A stretch of 64,000 nucleotides of DNA from Magicicada septendecula (GCA_034769895.1 JAWRYS010001461.1:248001-312000); one strand, 5' to 3'; positions 30,884 to 43,805 are shown, numbered from the stretch's first letter. Notes: a model not told the origin generated them from the letters alone. Translations and numbers: made by a program.

Positions 30884-33800
30884 CAGGGTGTCCACAGAAA
30901 TTCTGTTTTAATTTTCCCTGACTTTCCCTGACCTACTTACAGAAATTTCCCTGACTCACTAAAATGCATAGTACGTTAATTCTTTGAGCATTATATTTTA
31001 CAAGGAAGAAAAAAGAAAACCCAGCTTCCACCTTCCCCATAGCTGGCCTAATTCTCTCTCCACTTTCTTTTTTCTTCCTCTTTTATTTTATTTATTTTTT
31101 ATTATTTATTTATTGAAAAATACAAATACATTGATGGCATTTTAAAAATAAATATTTCCATTATCACCTAAAGGTAACACTTAGGTAATGTAAGAATGAG
31201 AGTATTTTCACTAGAACTTAATAAAATAATATATGAACAAGATAAAATGGACTAATTAATAGAACAACTTACATGGTAACAAATAATTATAATAATCAGC
31301 TATAGCTTTCAAAATTGAAAATGAACCAGTCCGACAGGATGAGAATGAAAAAGGAAAATATGCACTCCTTCAAAATTTACTAGTGTGATCTCTTCATGTT
31401 CTCCAGCAGTTTTTCTTTTCCTCAATTTCTACATCCTCCATTTCTCTTTCAAGTTTCAACTTTTTTCTTTTTTCTTCCAACTCTTTCAACTGTAATTCAA
31501 TTTTCCTTTTCTCTATTTTCTTTTTTTCCTCTTCTGACTGCATTTCTTTTTTCTTTTCCAAATATGATTGATATCTTCTTCTTGAAGATCTGACTGAGGT
31601 AAGCATACTTCTGTTGATAGTCACATTCCTCAAACCACCTAGATGCTTTATGCTATCACAAATAACTCTTTGGGACACAAGGGATTCTTCTAGAAGATTT
31701 TCAACTTGTAAATGCTTATTGACAGAAAAGCCAGATTCAACTGATGCATTACCATGGGATAAAATGAAACACAGCTTCATTACAGACCAGAGATCTTCAT
31801 ATTTCTTATCTTCTCCTAAAAGGCCGTAGTAAAATTCGTCCAATCCCATGTCATCAGATGTTTTGGAAATGAAATCGTTAGCTTCTTCAGTTAGCAAAGA
31901 AAACTGTCGTTTGGCCTTTTCAGCACTTTTATCACATATTCTTCTATGGCTGTGCAGGTTTTCTAGAACAACATCAATCCTTTTTATTGCCAAACTGGGT
32001 TTGAGCATTATCATTTTAGGGTCTAAGGCAGTGAGGCCTCGTGCTAAATGTGATTTCAAATGACTTTTCTCTCTGAGTTTTTCTAACATGGTGGTAAGGA
32101 GATTTTTGAACTCATTTTTAAAAACAACTTTCTCTTTTTCTGAGCATTTAATTTGTTTCATTAAGCTTTCTGCAGCATAACCAACGTCCACCTTTTCTAC
32201 TGAAACCAGATTGGCACTGTCTTGCAAGTCCAAGTTCATTAATTTTTGAGAAGTACTTGCTTCAGCTATTTTTTCACAAATCTCATCATTAGGTTTTTCA
32301 TAAGTTGTTCAAGTGAAGTAAAGAGATAAGGGACCATAGGCTTCTGACTTTGGAACCTTCTCAGGAACGGCTCAACGTCTGACAATATGCTTCTGAAAGC
32401 ACTTAGTTTTGCCTTAAAAAATGGATTTTTCATAGCTTCTCTAAGGTAGTGCAGGTTTTTGTTGTCTTTTTCGTTATATTCTTTTACAAATTTATCGACA
32501 TGATCAAATATTTTGAGAGCTTGATCTACACAGCGACCATTTTCCAGCCATTTTACTGCTGTGAACTTAAAAGGGAAAGAGGTGCTGGTTGTAATATCTG
32601 AGTCTTTTGCTCGCCGAGCTGGGCTATCTTTGAAAAGACTGTAGAGAGATCTAAAAAAGTGAAAAAGTTCCCAACCAGTTTTGGAGATCCCAGTCTTCAG
32701 GGCTCTATTAACTGTATGCAAACTGCATATGCCAATATCAAGAAGGGACTTTCCCTCTGGATTTAAGACTTGCAAATGGCTCTCGAGTTTTTTCATAAAA
32801 CTGAGGTTAACATTCGGCCCGTCCATTGAGATTTGCAAAATATTTCCTAAAGGTAAGGAGAGCCCTTGAATAAACCCATCTAACAAGTGATCTGCAGTTG
32901 CCCTGCCTAAAAATACACTATTCCAATATCGTGTTGAAACTTTCTGAAGGTTTACTTCCCAAAACCTTACACACAAGTCCATTTGTCCTCTTTGAACAAA
33001 TCTGTTCAGAGATTCATCAAAACAAACAACATAGTCAGAGCACTGTTTTATGTTATTTTGCAACATTTCTTGAAAATATGGGGCTAACCCATGATTTATT
33101 ACATAGGAAGCCTTACTCTTGCCCATAGAAAAGCTCTGAGCGATTTTACTGTCTGGAAACATATTTTTGAAGGCTGCAGAGGTTTCATCACAAGAGTTTA
33201 GAGACATTTTCCCAGTGATGACGTGGAGAGCCCATATTGCTTCGGCTGACGTAACATCATCTTCATTCACACTGAAACTCTTTAAACTTGTTTGACTTGT
33301 TCCTGGCACTACTAATAATTCTTTTGTAGCTGAAGTTGAAGGTGTTGGCTGCACATCTTTTAATGGAGATGGAGTAGTAAAAAAAGAAATTGCCGGCTGG
33401 GAAGCCTTTGCTCTCATGTTTTTTACATGAGTTGGTCCCTTAGCATGAGAAACAATTGCTTGTTTCCCCATATTGCTTAGTTTAAAAGATTTGAGACACA
33501 CTTGACAATAAGCCGAATTTGCATCACTAACCACCAAGTCCAACCAACCACTAAATTCGGAAACACTTTACTGTCCAGCCAAAGTTTATTAAACAAACAT
33601 TTCTTGTTAGCCATTGTAATGAGTTTAAGTCAGCAGCCTAAAAAAACTTAAAATAGAAAAAGATTAGCTAAATCGGTTGAAAAAAGGACACAAGGGCACA
33701 ACCAAAAATATATAATTGTCTACAATAGTCTGGGTTACGGCAGACTATAGCATTCAAAATTCCCCTCAAATCCATCATCGGGGAAGATTTCCCTGACTTT

Positions 33801-33956
33801 TCAGATTTTTCACGGGTTGCGGCAGACTAGAGTAAAAAATTACCCTCAAGTCTGTCATCAGGGAAGATTTCCCTGACTTTCCAGATTTTTTGTTTATTTC
33901 CCTGACTTTCCCTGACCAACTTTTTTTCCCTGACTTTCCAGAATGTGGACACCCTG
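30884..33956 (-). mobile_element. hAT-superfamily DNA transposon 1
   Basis: Terminal inverted repeats CAGGGTGTCCACA (30884-30896) and its complement (33944-33956) are perfect over 13 bp. Subterminal ttccctgac motifs recur many times at both ends. The coding region lies between them on the minus strand. I could not find a convincing 8-bp target duplication. Confidence 0.8.
31394..33614 (-). pseudogene. hAT transposase 1 with BED-like finger and C-terminal coiled coil (two frameshifts)
   Basis: Homology starts at an ATG at 33614 (MANKKCLFNKLWLDSKVF) and shifts frame near 33560, apparently one missing T. It then runs open to 32266, shifts again near 32290 and ends at 31394, about 740 codons in all. 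A C2H2 BED-like finger is at the start (YCQVCLKSF, then SHAKGPTHVKNM). The RNase-H-like core has Asp residues in VCFDESLNRF and SMDGPNVN. The hAT dimerisation and catalytic motif is LSHGNASVESGFSVN, where Ser replaces the usual Arg of ER-x-FS. The last ~90 residues are a Lys/Glu-rich coiled coil after SSRRRYQSYLEKKK. The protein would excise and insert the element with 8-bp duplications. The second hAT in this window shares this architecture. Confidence 0.85.
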
Positions 33957-34835
33957 TACAATTATACCGTCTGATTATAAAACGCAACACTTCAATAATA
34001 ACTACTTGAACGTACACAGTAATAACTCGAACCACTCTGGAAATATATCGCACTAATACTCTCGAACCGCACTATCAAATATCTCGCATTGAACTGAAAA
34101 ACTAAGGCCGCTACCCGATGTATTTATAGTCACGCTCACACACCAGAAGCTTCCAAACTGCGTCTTATCTCTCGTGAACTACGTAATTACTACGCCCTTG
34201 ACACAGTCCGAGCGCCCGAGCGAAGCCCGGCACAGTCGAGAAAATTCTCGCAAAATGCGTCTAGTAGCACGTACACCACACGCTTACATCGAGATCCTTC
34301 TGGCATATTCGATAAACGCATACATTGTTCTGTGCTGTCGTAGCAATATGTTTACGTAAGTGGAAGGATATAGCGGCGAGGAAATTAATGCGAGGAAAGA
34401 AGCAGGTCTCAATTACAGACTTTTTCAAACCTTAGACAATGTAAGTTTCACTTGTTCTTTCATTATACAGTACGTAGTTTTAGGTTATTATAATTTGATT
34501 TATATTAACAACTAATTTGGTTGAAAGCTTTCGTATAAATTAAAACTCATAGTAAAACTCATTCAACTTATTGTTAACTACACATTTTGTTTCGTCCTTC
34601 AAATAAAGGTTTTGTGAAAGATACTGTAGTTGCGAATTCTTATTTCATTTCTTTCTAATTCATTTATTACTGTACGTCATTTATAAGGACAAACTGATAT
34701 GACGTACGCATCCAAATAGCAACAAGTACATTCAACGCAATAGGGTGGCGGTCATTGACCTTACAGAGGCTGGTATGCCTACGGCTCCGGTGTATCCGAC
34801 TTTTTTGCTATCCGACCCGGACGACCGCCACATTA
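33957..34835 (+). other. Tigger 3' non-coding region
   Basis: Continuation of Tigger sequence beyond the nested hAT. It contains ATCCGAC repeats near the right end but no assignable ORF. Confidence 0.5.
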
Positions 34836-34856
34836 GGTCGGATAGTTTAGAGTCTA

Positions 34857-34859
<3 letters not shown>
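34836..34859 (-). repeat. Tigger right terminal inverted repeat
   Basis: On the minus strand it starts CAGTAGACTCTAAACTATCC followed by GACC, the classic Tigger/pogo type end. TA lies outside. Confidence 0.8.

Positions 34860-34907
<48 letters not shown>
34860..34907. repeat. (TA)n microsatellite
   Basis: About 24 TA dinucleotides separate the Tigger end and a perfect palindrome. Confidence 0.95.
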
Positions 34908-34908
<1 letters not shown>

Positions 34909-35036
34909 TGTTAATGATTTCGAGGTTCGGTCATTAATCATGAAAACTCAGTTTTGCGACGTTTCGAGATTTACGAAACGTCGCAAAACTGAGTTTTCAT
35001 GATTAATGACCGAACCTCGAAATCATTAACAGTATA
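34904..35036. repeat. Perfect 63-bp palindrome with 7-nt loop
   Basis: Arms 34904-34966 and 34974-35036 are exact reverse complements around the loop agattta. TA tracts lie on both sides. It can form a 63-bp hairpin. It may be a foldback MITE, a replication-inverted segment or a hairpin artefact of assembly. Confidence 0.9.
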
Positions 35037-35394
35037 ATAATACGGTCGATAATTAACATTCCTATATATATATATATATATATAATATACAATTTCTTTC
35101 ATATTGTATTTCTTGGATAAATAACTATACTCAGAGCCACAGTTATAAATATTTTTGTAACTGAAACATATCTCATACTGTTTAATCTTCTATGACATGA
35201 AATATTTATATACTGACATTCTCAAATGTTTTTGCATGACAAACACATTCCACAATTTAATAAATATATACAAACACTGCCCAGTAGTAGCCAGTTTCTG
35301 AAAAAAAGTTTTATTTTTTTATGAATTTTAAACAGGTTAACAATTAATAAAATGAAGTGTAATTTGAAAAATCAAGTGTATGTATGTGTGTGCA
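35037..35394. other. AT-rich non-coding sequence
   Basis: Contains a short TA tract near 35064-35085. No gene seen. Confidence 0.4.
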
Positions 35395-35435
35395 CACTAG
35401 AGTTAACTGCATGGAAGTAGTATCGTCAAGGTCAC
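35395..35435 (+). repeat. Left terminal inverted repeat of the DD(~81)E element
   Basis: 41 bp beginning CACTAGAGTTAACTGCATGG. Complement of 46340-46380 with one mismatch. Confidence 0.8.
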
Positions 35436-36003
35436 ACCGCTTACTTACAGCGTTGCCACTAAGCAACAGTTTCCCTTTCTTCCGAAAAATGCTACACTCG
35501 TAAGTAAGCCTACTTAATGTAAAGAATATAACAAAGTGAGAAAGTTTGTAATACATGCATTAGAGTACATTGTTACATTGTCAATAATTCTTAATAATAA
35601 TTACATCACAATTAATATATTGTTAATAATTAATTAACAATTAATTTCCGTATCTTATACATAACATTCAATTCGACGCGTCAGCTATAGTTTGTTTGAA
35701 CGAATTTTATACGCATCCTGTGTCTTAAGCTTGCCCCATTTAATTATTGAAGACACCGCACTATTCGTGACTCAGAAAAATATTCTATTTTTATTTCCTG
35801 CGCTGCTTATTAATAATTAAGTAAAAAAATTAGAACTATACTATAAGATGTTACATGCACAAGTAGCATAAAAATAATGGTATGTATAAACGTGAAACGA
35901 ATTGGATTTCTTAAGAAAATAAGGATAATTTTATAAACAACAAATACAAATGTCTCATGAAATAAATTTAAAATTCCTTATTTATTTATATATATATATA
36001 TAT
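35436..36003 (-). other. DD(~81)E element, distal non-coding part
   Basis: Very AT-rich, without a coding signal. It ends at a TA tract used as target by LTR D. Confidence 0.5.
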
Positions 36004-39000
36004 TGTAACAGTACCAAAAATATGGTAGTTACATAATATGAACTAATGTAACGTCAAGTATGAGAAAAACATGGAAGTATATCTAGATAAATAAACCTAA
36101 GTGTATAAAAGTGTGTATCTACAAATATATTAATAAAAAATCCAACGATGGAGAAGAGAATAATAATATATCAACATTAAATACAAAATGAAGAAAGAAA
36201 ATGCCACGAGCCAAAACAAAATATCAGTAACTAGACCCAATAGGATCCAACAGTGAGGGGAATCAACGAAACAAGGACCAACAAGCTCCAACAACAATGG
36301 AGATAAATAAAAATAGCAACTACAATGAAAATATAAGAAAAAGAAGAAAGAAGAAGGACCAGGAAGAGCACCAAGAAGAAGAAAGAAGATGGACAGAAGA
36401 TATAAGGACTCAACATAAACTACATGTACTAAAAACAATGTAAGTGACAAATGAAATGATGATTATAAATGTGAAAAGAAAACCAGTGTGAAACATTTAA
36501 GGAACCACAAACAATTACAGTGTGTACTTAATACAAATGTGAAACCTGTGAATAATTAACTAATTTCAACTGAATAAACCACACAAACAATTACAGTGAT
36601 GAAGTTTACAGTGTGAGAAAATATGTTAATTTCATGATGAAACAACAAAAAATTAAAATAGTCAAATAAACACAGACAATGAGTGTGACTGATTTAATAA
36701 AGTTGTGATCAATACACATAATCATAAGACCACCAGAATAGAACAAAATAGAACAATTATGTTATTGTTCATAGAGAACTGACAACAAATAAAAGACATT
36801 TGTTATGTATCAAACAATGACAAGAATTAAGTTCCACCATTGACCAGAAAAATATTGTAAATAATACAAAAAAGATTTGTGTTAGTGTTTAAGAAGGAGT
36901 TGTATAAACATGTGTAACAAAATAGTTAAAGTATTATATTAAGATACCGTCGTGAAGTCAGTTTAGTAGTAGAAAAATACTGCACTAAAACAGATGGTAC
37001 ATTGTTACACAACCCACAGAGAAGATACCTATTACAACAGAAAATGATACATATTAGTATAAATATATGATCATCAACTATGTTATCAAACGAGAATTTA
37101 TTATAAGTAGTAATAATAAATATTAAGAGACAATGTATTGTATTGCAAAACCATACAAATAGAACAAGTCAAACATAATGACACAGAGAATAGCAGAGAT
37201 GAAAAAAGTATGCCAATTTAGTTAGGCAAAGTACAGTATCAAAACCAATATCAATGTTTATAAGAATATTACCAGTAGTGAGATAAATATCTGATAATAC
37301 ATTGAGAACAGATTCTGAACATAATAAGAACAATATTATAACTAAATTATTGTAAACTAACTAACTATGTACATATGACCAGAAGTAAGCTGAACCATTG
37401 TATAGCTAATTAGTTAAGAAAAATACTGTATCAAATATTGAACACAGATTATTACAATTGTTACCAGTAGTAAGAGGAAATCCCAATGCTACTTTGAGAA
37501 CAGATAAGGACCATAAAAACAGTCATTTTATATACAAACAATTAATAACCAAATGACTATTATGAAGAAAACCAAATGTAAACAAACAATGACAAGCAAG
37601 TTAGTTATGAGAAATATAACATATAAACTTGTGTAAAAATAAATGAAAACATTACCAAAAGTTAGAATAATATCTAATGCTACTTTGGAAATCCAAACCA
37701 AGTAGAACAATAACAATTTAGTTATTGTATTAACAAAAAATAAATGACTACTATGACAGGACACAACATAAACAGAGCCATTACTGAAAGATTGAAGGGT
37801 TCTGAACTAATTAAAAGATAACCATTATATATAATAAATTAGGTACTATGTGTGCACACTAATTACAATCATTACATGATATGATTTATATAGAGAAGAC
37901 CAAAAGTAAGGTGAAAAATTGTATAAGAGAGATAGAAGAGGACTGAAACTATGCAAATATTAAATTAACCACAGTCATATATAAATATTATAATGTAAAA
38001 TTGTGTAAATAAACTTTACTAATATTATTAGATTGTAATATTACTGTTTTAGTTAAGGAAAATTAGTTTTAAGCACATTTTTGGAAAATCAAACATGGAC
38101 GCTTAATGACGCCATAACGAGATTTGTGTAGGGAACAATTATTCCCAAATTGTAAATCAAACCAATTGAGATATAGACTCAAAGTGTTTATTTAAGAAGT
38201 GTTTTATTATAATTAAGTGAAATCTGGTGTAACGGACTTATAAAAATAAGATACACCAGAAATAATAAATAAAATCGTTATTGTGATAGTAGTGATGAAC
38301 GGAAAATAAGCATTTTGGGGCTTAAATTAACAAGCAGAATGTCCGCAATTCACTGACATCAACCATTTAACGATAGGACGTAAATTAAGAAAGTTATAGT
38401 AATTTTAAACTTTTCAGTTAAATTTTTGTACCAGTGATGACGTCAAAAAGCCTCCACACCAAACTCGATTTTGTCAAAAAATTAAATATTTTAATAAAAC
38501 AAAGGCCTTTGGGTCAGAGAGTACAATGTTTCCAGCCAATAGAATGAATGACTTTCGACAGACGACCGAGAGACGCTTTCAGGAAACATTACAGTTCACG
38601 TCTAGCTTTTCAACGGAGAGGCCACGCAACTCGACGGACATGAAGGAGTTTATATTTGAATTTCGTGCGCGACATATTTATTAAGTAACCAAAATAACAT
38701 AACCTTAACACAACATCTATATATACGAGTGAAAAGTGCGGAGTGATTTAATTAAACAAGTAAGGTCAGTGTATAATGTCGACCATACTTGTGAGTGATG
38801 TGTTAAATAAGAAACAGGGAGTACAATTTTATTTAAACAATATTGAACGAAATTAATAATTTCGTAAATAGTTAACTTTCGATACTACGCAAGTCAGATA
38901 ATGCAGAGTATCGGAAACAATAATTAAATTATCAGAATTAAAGAAAAATTTAATTCACAATTATTAAAATATTATAAAAATATTTTAATGATTTATAATA

Positions 39001-40418
39001 ATTTAAAATATCATGTTTGAAATAATTATTAATGAATACAAGAATATTTAGTCACTCATTTGACTAAACTTATTTTTCTTGATTTTTTCGATGTTTTGAA
39101 ATATACTTTATTAATTTTCATACAGTATAAATAAACGTAATTCTGATAATAATATATTAAAGTATTACGAATGATATGTTTATATGTATAGTTTAAGAAA
39201 TAATAACTGTTAAGAAATACTTATCCATTGTAACAACACCGGTTATAACTAACCTCAGAATCGTTACGGTAACTTGATAATTTCAATATTACCGATCTGT
39301 TCTCAAGTAACATCCAAATCAGATAGAATTATTAACAAGAGTTTTTTGAGAAATTTTTCTCTTGTGAATAGATGATTTTTAAAACGAATTATTAAACGAA
39401 AGTAATACAATTTTTTAACTACTGTACAAATCATACAGCTTGACAATTGCAACCTAGTATAATAAGAAGCGTGCGCATTCCCGCGTACGATAGTTCCATA
39501 AATACCAGACATATGGTATCAATTTTTGATTTTTATATTTATTCGCTTATTATTCATTATTGTTAATCTTATATCGTTATTTGTATTACATCTTGTGCCT
39601 GGTATCATGTTACCTAAAAGAACCTAACGAAATATGGTAATTCACTGAATCAAAATAACATAACCTATTGAAGTTAAATTATTGTACCAATGACAGGTCT
39701 ACCAGCCTTGAGATTTAGACAGAGTCTTATTTGAATTTTTTATTGTAATCAGTAATTGAAAGGTTGTCAGTTTTTGATTATTAATTGTCAAAGATTTTAT
39801 TATTTATTAAATTGTTAATAAACCTCCACTTTTATTACCAGTAAAAGGAGTATCATTTCTATTAAAAATAAGTTCATTTATTTTTTAATCAGTTCTGACA
39901 CAGGTGGTGGAAGAATTTAAAAAGATTTAACATAATTCAGAATATTCATCAGATATTGTTTCATTTATTTTTGTGTGTGATAATATATCAAATATTCGAT
40001 CTGAATATTTACTTGTATTTGAAGTGCATGTATTTCAGAAGAAACGTCGCAGAACGGGATTGAAGTATTCACGTGTGGTAAGTGAGAGAGGTACACAACA
40101 AAGTGCGCGAACCATTTTAAAATAAAAGGAGTGGACTACTATTACGTACCCATTAAAAGCAATACAATAACACCAATAACCTTAACAATTACGATTACAT
40201 CTTTTAATAAACAACATTATCGTAGATGCCAGTGCGTGTCTACACTCACACGAATACACCACACATTAAGAAGAATTATAAAATACTATCATCATATTCT
40301 ATATCTATAATTTTATATTATAGATTGACGAACCCAACGTGGGGCTTGACATAATAAGACCCCAGGAACGTAGATACTACATCATAAATACATACTATAT
40401 CTATAATTTTATATTATA
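36004..40418 (+). mobile_element. Solo LTR D, unusually long (4415 bp)
   Basis: Starts TGTAACAGTACC and ends TATATTATA, with ATAT on both sides (36000-36003 and 40419-40422) within TA tracts. One primer-site-like motif (GATTGACGAACCCAACGTGG, 40323-40342, then GGCTT) occurs near the right end. The 24 bp before this motif (ctatatctataattttatat, then tata) are repeated exactly at the LTR end. No protein-coding frame is present. About 195-bp degenerate tandem repeats fill part of it. Ends, target site and the internal primer-site copy match the other LTRs here. The length is extreme, and an internally degenerate non-coding element is the alternative. Confidence 0.65.
36950..37900. repeat. Degenerate ~195-bp tandem repeat within LTR D
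   Basis: Similar blocks with accagtagtaag-like and atgctactttgagaacagat-like sequence recur near 37271, 37463 and 37663 (spacings 192 and 200). Weaker matches lie to the left. Unit identity is low. Confidence 0.5.
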
Positions 40419-40738
40419 ATATATATATATATATATTATAACTTAAATCTTTAAATATAGAATTTAAATTTATAATTCTATATTTTATGCATTGTCCTTA
40501 CTAATTTTATAATTAAAATTTTCCTTATTTTATGAACTATAGAATTCCTTATGACTATTATAAATAAGCAGTATGTTGAAAAACTCACCTTAAATAGGGT
40601 TAGTCACACAATTATCACTTTGCAAAGTGATAGCACAGAGCACATTCATAACACTCCTGAAGAAAACACGCACACACAGTTTTTTATGTTTCAATAAAAA
40701 TAGAAAATACTACGCTTCGCTATAGACACGTTTACCAC
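40419..40738 (-). other. DD(~81)E element, 3' side of transposase
   Basis: Non-coding sequence between LTR D and the transposase stop codon, starting with a TA tract. Confidence 0.5.
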
Positions 40739-42166
40739 CTATATACACTTTTTAACACTCCTGCAGTCTTCGGATTCACTGGACTCAGGTTCGCTGTCAC
40801 TACTCACACGTAAGTGTATGATGAAGGGCTCCACTGTGGTGTCTCTCGTGCACTGCTTTGAGTAATCGGCTTCTTGTAGTGCCTCCGCATGTCTTACGCA
40901 CTTCTCCCAGTCTTCCTGAGTTATCCTGTCCAAAGCTTCGTGTCCAAGTTGTTCAATATCGGCCAATCTGAAAGTCGTATTCTTGTTTGCAACATACCGT
41001 TTAACTTGGGCCCATATCAGCTCGATCGGATTATACTGACAATGATATGGTGGCAGGCGCACTACTGTATGTCCCATTTCATTTGCCAGTTGATCCAATT
41101 CGTACGTCTTCTTGGCCGTTCGGATCTCTTCTTTAGAAAGAAGTGCATCCCTGGTTTCAGCTGTGGAAAATGAAATTCTCTTCTTACGCAGCCACTCCAT
41201 GATATCCGCTTTACGCCAGTTTGAACATGGTGGTTTATCTATTTGTACAGAATGATAGCTGGCATTATCCATCACGATGACAGAGCCTTCTTCCAAGGAG
41301 CGCAACATACCAACAAACCAGGTCTTTAAAACTTCAGCATTCATTTCTGTGTGGTAGTCAGATGCAGCTGAATGCTTACTGCCACGAAAGACAAGTTTGG
41401 CACCTGCTATGAAACCTGTACTTGCGGATCCAGCATGTGCAATAATCAGCCGGCCACCTCTACCAGTAGGTACTTTCAGCCCACCGTTCCCTCTGGAGTC
41501 TTGCCAGATGTATTTATTCGTATGATTCTGTGATATCCAGGTTTCATCCAAATAAATTATAGGCCTGTTGTCCTCCGTACGATGTATATGCATGGTTCTC
41601 AAAAACTTCGCTCTCAAGGCAGCAATGTCTCTGCGCTCCATTAAAAATTTTCGTCCATCGTTGCACTTCTTAAATTTAAAACCAAGCACTTTCAGAAGGC
41701 GAAGTACGGAGGCTTCTGAACCAGAATAATTGATTTTCTGACAGAGATCAGCTCGAATTTTGCTTGCAGTGGGGTATTCCCCTCGGTCGTAATATTCTAG
41801 TACGGTCCTGCGGACTATTTATTTATTAAAATCGTCCAGTTCAGTGTTTTTGTGTTCCCGTTTATACCCTTTCCTTGGAGAACTGAACACAACACTCACG
41901 CCTTGATCATCTGCCAAAGCAACGGTATTGCTAATACGTTGCACCGACTGTTCAGAAATGCCACAAGCTTCCGCTGTCAATTTTCGAACTTGTGCAAAGT
42001 TTATGTTCCTCCTGGCTTCTTCATTATACGCAAGATTTTTAAAAAACTTGTAAATGTTTGCTATGATGACTTTACTTTGTTTTCTAATGTCCTCTCAGCC
42101 CGCACGTACACCACCGCTGCTTGTACTCGAACTAAATGTAGGATACTGTTCCTCAATATCACTCAT
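40739..42166 (-). pseudogene. DD(~81)E transposase of the IS630-Tc1-mariner superfamily, two nonsense changes
   Basis: The frame begins at ATG 42166 (MSDIEEQYPTFSSS) and runs 475 codons to 40739, broken by TGA at 42097-42095 and TAA at 41821-41819. There are no frameshifts. The N-terminal part has helix-turn-helix-like segments (NFAQVRKLTAEACGISEQSV and, later, EYYDRGEYPTASKIRADLCQ). The DDE-3 core has IIYLDETWISQNHTNK, VIVMDNASYHSVQ and QYNPIELIWAQVK. I count 81 residues between the second Asp and the Glu, far more than the 34-39 of classical Tc1/mariner; this resembles the DD82E (Sailor) group. The C-terminal tail is Ser/Glu-rich. The core from 41689 onward is uninterrupted (316 codons). 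The protein would cut the CACTAGAG ends. The copy is dead unless stops are suppressed. Confidence 0.87.
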
Positions 42167-42192
42167 AATAAATACAAATTATTGAAATAAAC
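42167..42192 (-). other. 5' leader of DD(~81)E transposase up to pogo insertion
   Basis: Only 26 bp separate the transposase ATG from the TA site of the pogo insertion. The rest of the 5' leader resumes at 45280. Confidence 0.6.
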
Positions 42193-42555
42193 TACCGTAT
42201 TTTCTCGCATAATTAACGCCCCCGCATAATTTACGCATCCCATTTCTGGGGGGTTCAAAGTGGGAAAAAAGAAATATTCGCGTATTTGACGCACCCACTT
42301 TCTCGATGATTTCATCACGCAGTTCCGGATGCGTTTCAAAATAAAGATGTCAAGTAGTAGCTTTCCTATTGCGCAACCTAGCATTTCAAACCCTCGTGCA
42401 ACTTCCTGTTATTACTCACTGCGGTATTCAGTCCGGTGAGTGAATCAGCGAAGACGTGATTAGTGACGATTTATTCCAGTCTGGTAGAAACTCATTTTAC
42501 GAGTGTTTCGGGTACACGGATGTTTTGTGATCTCAAAGTCGTTCATTAATCCACA

Positions 42556-43805
42556 ATGAGCAAGTATTCGAGTAATACTGCGTCATATAAACTTGCGGTG
42601 ATCGCTTACGCCGAAACACACGGGAATAGGGCAGCAGGCCGCAAATATTCTGTGTCCGAGTGTAACGTGCGGTACTGGCGAAAACAGAAAATTGCCCTTC
42701 AAGAGACCAACAAGTCTCGTAAAGCATTTCGCGGTCCAAAAAGTGGCAAGTTTCGGCAAGTAGAGGAGCATCTTCTGAAATATGTGATTTCGTTACGCAA
42801 TGATGGATATGCCGTTTCTTACGAAATGCTGTATTTTAAAGGACGAGAAATAGCTGCAGCACATGGGACAGTGTCTCGAATTTTAAGGTTAGCCGAGGCT
42901 GGGTGATTAAATTTATGAAGAGAAATGGACTCTCTCTTCGAAGAAGAACATCCTTATGTCAAAGAATGCCGAATGATTTTGACCAAAAAGTCATTGATTT
43001 TCATCGCTTCATGATTAGGAAACGGAAAGCGAAGAAATATTTGCTTTCCCAGATAGGAAACGCAGATCAGACGCCCATCAGTTTCGATATGCCACAAAGT
43101 CGAACAATCGATACGAAAGGAACATCGAGTGTTATTGTGCGCACTACTGGAAGTGAAAAACAACGGTGTACAGTAATGCTTGCTGTAACAGCTGATGGCA
43201 GAAAGCTTGCACCGTACGTTGTCCTGAAGCGAAAAACAATGCAGAGAGTAAAATTTCCACGTGGGATCCACGTTCGTGTCCAAGAAAAAGGGTGGATGGA
43301 CACGTCACTCGTAGAAGACTGGATACGAACGGTTTGGGGAAATAGAGCGGGGTCTCTCCTTCGGTGCCCGGCTCTTCTCGTGTTGGACAGTTTTCGTGGC
43401 CATCTGACGGAAAACACTAAAAAATTATTGGAAACCATGAAAACCAATTTGGCTGTGATTCCTGGTGGACTGACATCAGTACTTCAACCCTTGGACGTTT
43501 CAATAAATAAACCATTCAAGGACAATGTGCGAAAACTCTATCAGTGTTGGATGGCAGAAAATGTGCACGAACTTACTCCAACAGGCAAAATTCGGAAACC
43601 ATCTGTGGAACTCCTTTGTGAGTGGATATTGCGCGCTTGGGACATGATTTCTTCGAAGGTGATTGAAAAGAGCTTCAAAAAGACGGGAATCTCGAATGCG
43701 TTAGACGGGACTGAAGATGACTTCTTATGGAGAGATGTGAGCAGTGATAGCAGCACCAATTCTTCCTGCAGTTCCAGTGGCGACGACCAACTCGGTAGCC
43801 TATAA
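42556..43805 (+). pseudogene. Pogo-like transposase with Brinker-type DNA-binding domain (one frameshift)
   Basis: The first ORF (42556-42906) starts MSKYSSNTASYKLAVIAYAE and has a Brinker/POGK-like helix-turn-helix (GNRAAGRKYSVSECNVRYWR), then the start of a CENP-B-type HTH. A frameshift at about 42900 moves the frame, and the second part (to 43805) completes the HTH (FMKRNGLSLRRRTSLCQRMP) and carries the DDE-1 domain. The catalytic Asp are in IGNADQTPISFD, ALLVLDSFRGHL and SVLQPLDVSINK. The tail is Ser/Asp-rich and acidic (SSDSSTNSSCSSSGDDQ). A total of about 415 residues matches POGK-type pogo transposases. Only one lesion was found. The second ORF's apparent first codon is GTG and is not a true start. 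Confidence 0.88.

Larger units (their letters stand above)
28828..34859 (+). mobile_element. Tigger (pogo-superfamily) DNA transposon with nested hAT
   Basis: The right end is clear: on the minus strand CAGTAGACTCTAAACTATCC at 34859 downwards, followed outside by TA, the usual Tigger target. The left end is eroded: CCTATCCGACC-like sequence near 28836-28846 matches the inner part of the terminal repeat, but the CAGTAG start is missing. The transposase lies at 29179-30714. A hAT element (30884-33956) is inserted in the 3' untranslated region. Confidence 0.75.

Noticed and set aside
30876-33968. Possible 8-bp duplication ATTACACC/ATTATACC around hAT 1.
   Set aside because: The two copies would lie at different distances from the terminal repeats, so the match is probably chance.
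34732-35002. ORFs on both strands containing repeated Tyr-Ile residues.
   Set aside because: They are translations of the TA microsatellite and of the palindrome.
36130-36450. 106-codon minus-strand ORF in LTR D.
   Set aside because: A low-complexity, Phe/Leu/Ser-rich translation of a purine-rich stretch; no domain.
42903-43805. Second pogo ORF as an independent gene with its own start.
   Set aside because: It opens at a GTG inside the HTH domain and is the frame-shifted continuation of the first ORF.
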